Of a stretch of DNA of 64,000 nt, positions 24,167 to 33,732 are shown piece after piece; position 1 is the stretch's first letter; each line of letters starts with the position of its first letter. Origin of the DNA: Panagrolaimus kolymaensis (Eukaryota; Nematoda; Chromadorea; Rhabditida; Panagrolaimidae); contig JAJQJQ010000002.1 in assembly GCA_028622995.1 (NCBI GenBank), forward strand, positions 4,216,001-4,280,000. The letters are read 5' to 3'. The notes below the pieces were generated by a model. It was not told the DNA's origin, ran no database searches, and was given only the letters and a program-made list of their open reading frames with translations. The position numbers and the translations under genes were made by a program.

Positions 24167-24901
24167 TGGTTAGTTCTTTTTTATTTTAGTTTATTTCGAA
24201 CTTTATTTTATCTTTCTTTTTATTCTTTAGGAAAGCCTGCAAATCTTATGGCTATTGCTTGTGCAAGAAATCCATCCCTTGCCATGTGTGCTGGAAATTC
24301 GGATGATGCAACCTTCCGTGCCTTTGATGCTCCTGAAGATTCTGATACTCGATTCATGAGAAGTATGCCCAAACTCGATTTCGATGAACTTCAAATTGAA
24401 CGATATTGTGATCGCCATCAAGAACATTACTCTCATTATTGCACTGGAGAAGGCCGAATTGAAAATAAACTCATGTCGAAGATCCTTAAATTCTGTCCAT
24501 CATTTGAAAAATTCTGTCCTGAAATTGCCACCCAACTCAATTCAGCCACAGCTAAACGTTCTCTTGATGATGAAAGCTTCAGAGATTCAGGTGTTCCACT
24601 TGTTGAACCTCCACCACTTCCCTTTGCTTCTCAAATGGGTGGCATGGCTTTCGATTCCCCAATTGATGCTGAACGAACTGCACAAATTCCTGAACGTCGT
24701 CCTGAAAGCGCTCTCTCACCTGAAATCATTCAAACTTGCACTCCGGATTGTACTGCTCCTCACTGCACTCGAGAATGCAAATGTGCCAACACTCATCCAT
24801 CAGTTCATTCAAAATGTAATCCTCCTGCCACTTCTGCTCTTGTTGGTGTTTGTCAAGCATGGTACAACAAATGTCCCATGTTCAAACCTGTTAGTTATTA
24901 A
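24102..24901 (+). CDS. Secreted Cys-rich protein, nematode-type
   Basis: Exons 24102..24168 and 24231..24901; 245 residues. The first exon encodes a clean signal peptide (MTLISSFVVFVSVIVSLAVL) with the donor just after it. The mature part has an acidic first half with Cys pairs (YCDRHQEHYSHYC, FCPSFEKFCPE), a Pro/Ser linker, and a C-terminal Cys cluster (CTPDCTAPHCTRECKC ... CNPP ... CQAWYNKCPMF). There is no transmembrane segment after the signal peptide, so it is probably secreted or extracellular. I know no functional family; the pattern resembles nematode-restricted secreted proteins. The start was chosen because only this ATG gives the signal peptide in the main frame; an upstream out-of-frame ATG lies at 24044. 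Confidence 0.8.
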
Positions 24902-25746
24902 ATCAAACCCATTCCTCTATCACATATCCCGGTAATAATTCGGTGCGCATATTTAATCCTAATACTTTCCCATATTCTCATTTCATGTAATTTATAATCT
25001 TTCTTCTTTTTTTATATTGTAAATAGTCGCACCAAGTCACTTTACTTTACTTACTTTAAGGGTGAAATAGCCTCGTTGATTTTTTCTTTTTCTTTGTTGC
25101 CATAATTACTGTTTCTCTCATCTTTTAAATATTCGAGTGCTTAACATTATTCACCCAGCATAGGTCGATCTCTTGGGTTTCTTGGAAATCCGCTTTAGTG
25201 ATCATATCTCTTACCCCACTATCACATTTATTAGCATTAGTTTAAGGGCGGAAAACTAAAAACAAAAAATGACAAATGTTTGTTTTAAACTAATATTTAG
25301 TTTAAAACAAACATAATTTTAATACCAAAGAATTTCTGGACAATGAAGCTTTCCGCTCCAACTAACTTGCATACATTTATCTTTTAAATGTTAGTATTTG
25401 TAATTTTGTTCTAATAAATTTTCTTGTTTAGTTAAAAACTATTAAAAATAAAAACATTTAAAAAAATCTTAAATTTTGTTTGGTACAAAAAATATTAAAT
25501 ACAGTTTCGTCCAATTCAAAACTATGCTTAGAGGGAGAGCAATTCTTATATAGGAATGGTTTACTATTCTGAAATTTCATACCTAAGAACTACACACACA
25601 AATCGTACACTTTAATAAAACATGATGAATGACTATTAGATAAGATGTAAATCATCAAAAGATAAAACTTTGTATAATAATGCTTCATTAAATATACGAT
25701 CATAAAAACAACTATTATTTATTTATAAGAAATATAAAAACAATTT
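24902..25746. other. Intergenic between convergent genes, with palindrome
   Basis: 3' ends of the secreted-protein gene (+) and the small Notch gene (-) face each other. AT-rich, no coding signal; it contains the 39-bp palindrome at 25276-25314. Confidence 0.6.
25276..25314. repeat. 39-bp perfect inverted repeat (18-bp arms, 3-nt loop)
   Basis: The arms ATGTTTGTTTTAAACTAA and TTAGTTTAAAACAAACAT are exact reverse complements around TAT. It lies between two convergent genes, where a hairpin would form in both read-through transcripts. Confidence 0.9.
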
Positions 25747-28165
25747 TCAACTCTTAAAACATAATCTTTGTTCATCATTTGTAATAGGCAGTGAAGAAGA
25801 GGCAACTTGATAAACTTCTTGAATTGGTGAGGAGACATGATGAACTTCTTGAACGGAGGAGGAATCTTGATCAACTTCTTGAATAGGCGAGGAAACTTGA
25901 TGAATTTCTTGAACTAAAGAACAACCAATCTGATGAGGCGGCATACGAGCATTACGAAGAACTTTTTCAATCTCAATGAAACCGCGCTTTGTTGCTTCTT
26001 CCATAGGCGTCTCATTGCAATCATTCGGAGTGTTGATTTCATCTTTCGAAAGTTTCATGTAATGAATTAAATACGAAACAGCTGGAAGTTGATTGGATTT
26101 GACGGCGAGGAAAAGAGGAGTATTTTGCTGTAAAACAGAGTCAGAAAAATAAAAACACCAAAAGTAAAAAACTAACATGAGCATCGAGTCCAGATACTGC
26201 TGCACCTTTACTAACAAGCGATTTCATAATTTGAATAGAATTGCAAGCAGCAGCTTCATGCATCGCCGATTTACCATTGTAATGAGTTGCAAATTTTTCA
26301 GCAGTTTTATCAACAAGAATTTTAGGATGTTTCAAAAGCAGCTCAACAAATGGAAGCATTTCATCACCCAATCGACAACATTTGATGAGTGGAGTATCAT
26401 TCGTGTATGCAAGAGCATTAACATCAACTCCATTAATTCGAAGGATTCTTTCAACAATATCCAGAGATTTCGTTGCGACCGCATCATAAAGTGCTGTTCT
26501 TCCATCATCATCCGGAATATTGACATCAATTTTACCAAGTAGAAACATAGCCACATCTTTTCGATTACTTCTTATAGCAAAATGAAGGGCTGTTGCACCA
26601 GTATCATCTTGAGCATTGAGAGGACATCCGATTGAAACCAATTTTTTAATATCTTCAATAACCATAGCATCACTCTTTTCTTTAACACTTTCTACTGCCC
26701 AATGAATGCAAGTACGGCCATCAGAATCAGCTATTTTAGCACAGCTTAGTATTTCAGGTGTTTCAATTTGTTCTCGAGTAATTGGTTCACTAGCAGAAGC
26801 ATATTGATGAAGTAGCGTGAAAACATCTCTTCGAAGTGGAGGATCCTGTCGATATCTTTTTGCAATTGGTTCACCAACATTGATACTGTATACACCACTT
26901 AATGAAGGTAAACTTGTTGGAGATAAATCAGACAAAAGAGATTGTCGATCGAATAGACCATTATGCTGATGTGATGATTTTATCATTACTTCTTGAGGAT
27001 TCTTGGTATAATCGTCGTCAGGAGGAGGATAATAGACACCACTAACTCTAACATGTTTGCGTTTAAGAGGTCTATGAGAAGCAATATTGACCGCACCAAT
27101 AGCGAAAAGAATACTACCAAAGACACAAATAAGAATGTAAGGAAGATAACTTGACGAGCTCTCTGCCTTCCTAGGTTGAACTTGAGCATCATAAACAGCG
27201 ACACCCAACTGAGTAAAAGCCTAAAATCACAACTAATAAAGATATTAACTTTTGTAAAGTAACTTACTTCTTGATTCGTTTCAGTAGTTATCATATTAGC
27301 AGCCAATTTAGCATCAGTAAAGCATGAATGTTCACCATTGACAGCGTGTGTTTCGACGTGAAGCAAATTATTCAAAGACGAAAGTTGTTCACAGACAGAA
27401 GTATCCAAACGCAAATAAACCATCACCCCTTTCTGACCCTTGACATAGCGGTTATGTCTAGAAATTACAGTTGTTGTTTCCATCTTAATAAGAGATCCTT
27501 GCCCAATAGTTGAAGACCATTCATAAATCATAGGAAATCCATCATTATCAAGTTGATATCGAGCTGATACATGCAGAAGTTGAGATACAATCATCAAAAG
27601 TTTAGGCGCAACATGTTCAACGAAATTTCGTGGATCAGTGATGAGAGTGAGCACGAGATTATCCGAAAGTACATCATGTTTAGTTGTACAATCACCACCA
27701 TCCCAACCACATGCAGCTGAATTACATTCAGGATTGCAGATACCATTTGCATATTCTTTTAAACAATATTCTTCGTCAGGACACCTTTTTGCTAAACATT
27801 TAGCATCAAAACACATACTCTTATTGTATTCACAAAAAAGACCACGAAAATCATCGACGCATTGACAAGAATAAGAGCTAAAAGTTTCAAATTTTAAAAA
27901 GTAGTAAGTAGGATAATACTTACTTGTAATCTTCAGATGTATGACATTTACCAGAATTCTTGCACAGGTTACCATCGCATGGGTTCGGTTTTGCACGATC
28001 ACATGTGTTTCCATAAAATCGATCAGGACATTTACAAAATTCTTCACCATTAGAATCTTTATGACAACTTCCACCATGCATACATAAAAGTTTATTACAA
28101 AACGATGTTTCATTGAGCGCATGAATGAAGTGAATACCAATCAGAAAAATGATTAACCATTTCAT
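25747..28165 (-). CDS. Miniature LIN-12/GLP-1-like Notch receptor (2 EGF, 1 LNR)
   Basis: Complement of 27924..28165, 27268..27877, 26177..27220, 25747..26127; 758 residues. Signal peptide MKWLIIFLIGIHFIHAL; EGF-A (about 23-55); EGF-B (about 63-96, split by intron at DYN|SYSC); a single Lin12/Notch repeat (about 113-144, CPDEEYC...GWDGGDC); heterodimerisation region with a furin-like RHNR at 221-224; transmembrane helix (about 309-328); basic stop-transfer and RAM-like VYYPP; ankyrin repeats (DTGATALHFAIRSNRKD, DDDGRTALYDAVATKS, NGKSAMHEAAACNS). It ends in a short tail with four 10-residue repeats instead of polyQ/PEST. Notch receptors normally carry 10-36 EGF repeats and 3 LNRs. Introns match the large paralogue at 37906-45974. 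A trans-splice-like AG sits 22 bp before the ATG. All exons are in frame with no breaks, so it looks functional. Confidence 0.92.
25795..25914 (-). repeat. Coding 30-bp tandem repeat (4 copies) in the mini-Notch tail
   Basis: Encodes VQEIHQVSSP, IQEVDQDSSS, VQEVHHVSSP, IQEVYQVASS in a row. It is absent from the large Notch paralogue and fills the place where the PEST/transactivation tail would be. Confidence 0.85.
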
Positions 28166-29639
28166 AGCTGAACAACCAAGCAGGAGTCTGCAAAAAAAAA
28201 AACATATGATTACAAAGAAGTTAGAAAAGTTTCTAAAAAAAGCGGGATTCATTAATCTTTTGAAAATTTGAATAATAAATGTTTTGTCAATGGAAAAATG
28301 GCTTGTGAATGACTGTTGGACAGATTTTTCAGATTGAATAATACCCAAAACCTTATTAACTAACCTTTAGAATAATAATAATACCGTGTAAAAGACGAAT
28401 AAAATTATGTTAAAATAAATTTTATCACTTTTTGCTGCATTCACCAAAATCATGGAGAAAAAAAGAACAAAAAATTGATACATAGAAAAAAAAATTCCAT
28501 TGCACCAATTTTCGGGTTCTCAACGCGCTCATGTGTTACTGTAACGAAATGGCGGCAATCAAAATCGTTGATGAATGATGCTTCCTTTTTGCTGAATATT
28601 TGTTTGGAGATCCTAATTCCCAAATGATTTTAAGGCTTTTACGATTATAAAATACCTATATTTAAAACCCATTTATTCTAATAATAAAACATTTATTAAA
28701 GCAAGAAAAAGACAATGTTCATTTCATTTCAGAAAATTAAATCAAGCGGAAGCTCAAAAGTTATTTTTGATAGGTATTTTGATTGTAAGCTAGCTTACTT
28801 TTTTATAAACGCTTTCTTAACAAATTAGATATTTAATCTTTTCTTATCACCAGTAATATAATAAAATGGGCTGAGTTTACTTTACAACTTTTGTATTTCA
28901 TTTTTTGAACAATTATTTTAATCACTTGATAGAGAAAAAAAACATAAGACATTTCTGTCAAAGCATTAAACTCAAACCCAAAGTTAGGCAAAAATTGTTT
29001 ACAATGATTTTAAGTTGCTTATTCGACAAACTGGTTTTTATTTTATTGAAAAAAGGTATACAGATAATTTTTAGGTCATAAGAAGCAATACATTTTTTTG
29101 TTGCTAAAAAGCGAAAGCTTTTGAAAAACTCCACCCGAACTCACATAAAACATTCGAACTCTTTTAATGCGTGGGCTTAATTTCATTCACCATGTATGCT
29201 AGCGTTGGATGATGGTAATGGAAATTCGTGAATGGTCATTATAAATATACAAACAAATGAAGCCTTCATAATATAAGCAAGCATTGAAAGATTCGAGGTA
29301 GACAAGTGTCGGAAGTTGTAATGTTTTTTTAAACCATAATTCGAAAAATAAAACAATGCTGACTAAACTTCATTAATTTATCTGCTTATATCACTTGTTG
29401 TTTGACAACTTTCATATTCCACAATCCCCCAAAATATGCAGTTGTCTTTTTTTTGCAAAGTTAAAGACAATTGTAATGTAAATAATACCCATAAAAGAAA
29501 AATCAAGAGACACAAAAATAATTTTAAATGAGTTTATTGGTAATAATACAAGATTGAAATAAGTCACAAAAAAGTATAAATCTTGATTGGATTAGTAGAG
29601 ATGTTATAGCAGCTAGCTAGTCGGCGAAGAGGAGAGAGA
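28166..29639. other. Intergenic between mini-Notch and Lys-rich gene
   Basis: Upstream region of the minus-strand small Notch (an AG splice acceptor at 28188-28189 on the plus map) and 3' side of the minus-strand Lys-rich gene. AT-rich with no recognisable gene. Confidence 0.5.
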
Positions 29640-30474
29640 TCATTCTTCCTTCTTTTCTTCATCTTTCTTTTCAACTTCCTTCTTATCATCTTCTTTCTTA
29701 TCATCATCCTTCTTTTCATCAGCGTTTTTCTTCTCATCTTTCTTATCTTCTTCATCCTTCTTTGGGTCGTCCTTCTTTTCGTCGTCTTTCTTTTCTTTCT
29801 TAGAGCCAGCAGCGCTTTCTTTCTTGGAACCATCTTTTTTCTCTTCTTTTTCATCTTTCTTGGAGGCTTCTTTCTTTTCGACCTTCTTATCATCTTCTTT
29901 TTTATCGTCATCCTTCTTAGATCCATCTTTCTTTACTTCTTTCTTGGAGCCATCCTTTTTGTCTTCTTTCTTGGAACCATCAGCAGCAGACTTCTTGCTC
30001 TTTTCCTTCTTCTCTTCTTCCTTCTTTTCTTCTTTCTTAGAGCCTTCCTTTTTAGAGCCATCTTTCTTTTCTTCTTCTTTCTTTTCATCCTTCTTGTCTT
30101 CTTCCTTTTTGACTTCTTCGACCTTGTCATCCTTCTTCTCTTCTTCTTTCTTTTCCTCTTCCTTCTTTTCTTCTTTCACAGATTGAGTTTTCTGTTCAGC
30201 GTTTTTGTTCAAGGGAGCTGGAGGAGGAGCAGCAGCAGGAGCAGCAGGAGTTGCAACAGGAAGTGGAGGAGGAGCAGGCTTTCCAATGGCTGAAGGTGGA
30301 GGAGGAGGTTTCTTACTGAAAATAATAAAATTAAAACATGTAAAATCAAAAAATAATGTAAACTTACTCTTTCTTTTTTCCACATTGTGTAAGAACGACG
30401 AATCCAAGAGCAGCACCAACACAAGCATTGAAGAGTTGAGCACCAAGAGCTAGGTGCATCAAATCAAAGGACAT
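29640..30474 (-). CDS. Membrane-anchored Lys/Glu/Asp-rich repeat protein
   Basis: Complement of 30368..30474 and 29640..30315; 260 residues. The N-terminal 35 residues form one hydrophobic segment (LALGAQLFNACVGAALGFVVLTQCG) ending in KKK, a signal anchor or tail-out membrane helix. A Pro/Ala-rich linker follows (KKPPPPPSAIGKPAPPPLP...), then about 200 residues made almost only of K, E, D, S and G in irregular units such as KKEEEKK, KKDGSKKE and DDKKEDDKK. No stop interrupts this low-complexity frame, and the hydrophobic exon joins it across a 52-bp canonical intron, so it is a real gene. Function is unknown; such tails are usually disordered. A TATA-like box lies about 140 bp upstream. Confidence 0.75.
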
Positions 30475-30610
30475 GTTGATTGAAGTAAGCAAAGTTGAGA
30501 TCAAACAGCAGTTGATGAAGAATTGACGATTGAGATTCGTTGATGAAGCAAGCCGACAGTTAGTGAATGCAGAAAAGCAATCAAATGATACAATTTTATG
30601 TCATGTCTTT

Positions 30611-30619
30611 CTTTTTATA
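30611..30619 (-). promoter_or_regulatory. TATA-like box for the Lys-rich gene
   Basis: TATAAAAAG on the minus strand, about 140 bp upstream of the start at 30474, in the short divergent gap to TTC27. A motif match only. Confidence 0.35.
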
Positions 30620-30853
30620 CTATTTGAAAGGGTCATTAATTTTTCATTCGAAAAATTAGAATAATGCAAATTTTGAAGAAGGAAATCGTGCTTGATAATT
30701 TTCAAATGTTTCAAATTCTTTCATATTTGCTTTATGCCTCCAAATGCCAATCATGTCCCATTCTTCGGTATTTCATTTCAACTAAACTTTTCTTGAACTC
30801 TTCTCAATTTTAGCTAATAAAATAAAACTTGAAAATATTTTTTAGCTGTTAAT

Positions 30854-33732
30854 ATGGATAATCTCATCTTGAGAGGATATTTACTTCATCCAACGTAAGT
30901 TTCTTCACCATTGTTTAAATTGTAATAACTTAAATTTAGGGTTCGTTCTTTGCTTGATGATTCTAAACTTGATTTCTCTGATGTCAATATTGAAGCCAAA
31001 TCTTTGTCGAATATTTCAAATTTGTTAGAAACCTTGTCTAATAAACAAAGACTATTTTTGGCTGATATTTGCCTTGAAAGAGTTAGCCTCAGCATCTTTG
31101 CTGGTTGTGTAAAAGAACAAGATCTCGTTTACACCTTGAATGAGGATATCGCTAAAAAGTATGAAGTTGAAATGGATGATTTTCAAATGATTCAAAACAT
31201 CGTCGAGGAAATCAACAAACTTTTTGAAGAAGAGCCATTATCATTCTTTATTTTTCTCAAATCAAATTCTATTGATGTTCATCCATTGACTTAGTTAGTT
31301 TTCTTTTGAAATTACTTTTTTCTTCAATCAATTTTTTAGTTATGTTCAATATTTTTTGCTAGCCTATCTTATTTTATATGATCGTTGGAATTTGCCAGAA
31401 GAAATAGAGAGCCAAATGTTAAGCTTTTTACGTGCAAAGTTCCTATATACCTATGCATCTATTCTGACCGATTCCTGCTTGGCTGTCAAAAATCGACTTG
31501 ATGAATTGGTATGTAAAAAGTTCTGCTGTCATTTATTTCTAAAAACACTTTTTCAGTATGCTGCATCGAAAGATTTTGTCTCAAAGCTCACTTTGGAAGA
31601 ACAAGTTGAATATTACCTTATCATTGCAAACTCTTATCTAATCTACTACGAAGTGGCTAAAGCGATTGAAGCCTTTTCAATAGCAAAGAAAGTATGCGGA
31701 GTTGATTTTGACTTTTTTGGTGAACTTGGTCGACGCACTTATTTTCAAGTTACAGATTTGCCTCAACTTTTTACACAGGTTTTTTACTTTTACTCATTTT
31801 AATAGCTCTTTTAATTTAATAGCTCTTTTAATAATGGAATTATTTTAGGCTTCTCTCGATGGAAATGTTGACACTGCACAATTCTCACATTTTTCGAAAA
31901 CAGAAGATGTTCCTCTTACTCTAAAAAATGATGATGATACTGTAATGACAGAAATCAAAAAAGCGAATGCGAATGAAACTGAAAAAGTTCAACTTTACCC
32001 AGTTCATCTTGCATGTATGGTCACATCACTTGTTATTATGCAAAGAAATGAAGCACCTGATGAAATCCTCTTTGAAAAGGCAGAATCATTTGTCCATGAA
32101 ATTGTCAAGTATCGAAAAGTTTATGGTGTTCAAATGCGTGCTTTACTTGCTCGTTGTTTAATTGAATGTGAACGTAAAAGAAAGATTGAAAGAGCAGTAA
32201 TGCAAGCTGAAGTTTTAAAAAATGATTTACTTGGTATTCATTCTGTAAATGGAAGTCAAGTAGTATGTTTTTTTTCATTACGCCTTTACTCTTTATGATA
32301 TTCTAAATTTTCAGGAACTTTCAATGTCACAATATCGAGCTCGTTTACCTTGGTTGCTTTCAAGCAACGTTAAACCTTTTTGGTTTTATGCTCGATCATA
32401 TGCTTCGTTATTGCTGCGACTTGGTTCTACAGGAGAAGCCCTTCGAGTTTATAGCGATATCTATGATTATGATTCTCTTGTGGAGTGTTACATTTCGATT
32501 GGTCAAAGTGATAAAGCTGAAACAATGGTTGGAAACTTGCTATCTGTTAAACAAACTCCATATCGTCTTTGTTTGATGGGAGATATTACAAATGAAATGT
32601 TATGGTATGAAAAAGCTATCGAACTGAGTAATGATAATTCTGCAAAAGCAAGAACAGCGCTTGGTCTGAATTTAATGAAACGTGGTGATTATAAAGGAGC
32701 TTTTCAAAATTTGGAACGAGCTGTTAAAATTAAACCTCTTCATGTATTATTTTAATTTTGGTTTATAAGTCTAACCTCATTTTTTTAGCCCGAAACTTTA
32801 TTTGCTCTTGGTCATGTCGCATACAAAATTGGTCAATATGCTGAAGCTGTAAGTGCTTATCGTCATTGTGTTAATGTTGAACCCACTGAATATGAAGCTT
32901 GGAATAATCTTGCCACCTCATTTTTACATTTAAAGAGACCAGAACAAGCTCAACGAACCATGAAGGTGAGTGAATTTGTCATTATTGAGCGCTAATCAAA
33001 AAGGTCATCTTTTAGGAAGCGCTGAGATTCAACCGCTCTCACCCTGAAATGTGGCGTAATTACGCAATCATGTCAATTAATGTTGATGATTATGCACAAG
33101 CAATTTATGCTATTCAAGAGTATATGAACGTCAGTAAAAAGCCTGATATTGAATCAATTGTTCAACAACTCATCTTGTCTATCATAGAAATCGAATCTTC
33201 ACCAAATTTTGAAACATTAAAAAAAGAAGCCATTACAATGATGGGTCAGCTAAGCTCCAAAATAATTCTTGATGCAAATACTCTCTTTTGTTATGCTTTA
33301 TTAAAAAAACCAAATGAAAATTGTATTGACAAAGCTGTATTAGAAAGTTTTTTGGCAACTGCGAGTAAAGCGGTACAAAAATTTATGAATGCAAATGTAA
33401 GTTTCCTTCTTTATCATTTTATGATTAATTAAATATTTTAGGCATGGAAATCTGATAATAATGTTATGTTTAAAACATTGCAACTTGCAACCTATATTGT
33501 CACTTATGAAAGATTGTTCAATTCTTTACTACCCGAAGGACGAGTAAGTTTCCTCTTCTTTCTCAACTTTTGTTAATGTTATTTATTTTAGAAAGTAGCT
33601 GAACATTCAAGTCGAGTAACAAGCATCTTAAAAACAGCTCGTGAAAATTATGGTACCAACTTTGAAAACCTCAAAGGTTATGATGGTTTACGATCATTAT
33701 TGGAAACTGCTGCTACAACAATCGCTTCATAA
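30854..33732 (+). CDS. ttc27: TTC27 (TPR protein, EMW1 family)
   Basis: Ten exons (30854..30894, 30940..31293, 31340..31508, 31557..31778, 31849..32262, 32315..32743, 32789..32965, 33016..33396, 33442..33543, 33592..33732); all junctions keep frame; 809 residues, close to human TTC27 (843). Tetratricopeptide motifs cluster in the last 350 residues: SAKARTALGLNLMKRGDYKGAFQNLERAVKIKPLHPETLFALGHVAYKIGQYAEAVSAYRHCVNVEPTEYEAWNNLATSFLHLKRPEQAQRTMKEALRFNRSHPEMWRNYAI is the family's signature block (shown by SAKARTALGLNLMKRG and EYEAWNNLATSFLHLKRP). Known function of the family is poorly defined (essential TPR protein in yeast). The AG at 30844-30845, 8 bp before the ATG, suggests trans-splicing. Confidence 0.92.

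Noticed and set aside
29824..30186. 120-codon Ser/Phe-rich plus-strand frame
   Set aside because: It is the antisense of the Lys/Glu tail (AAG/GAA codons read as CTT/TTC).
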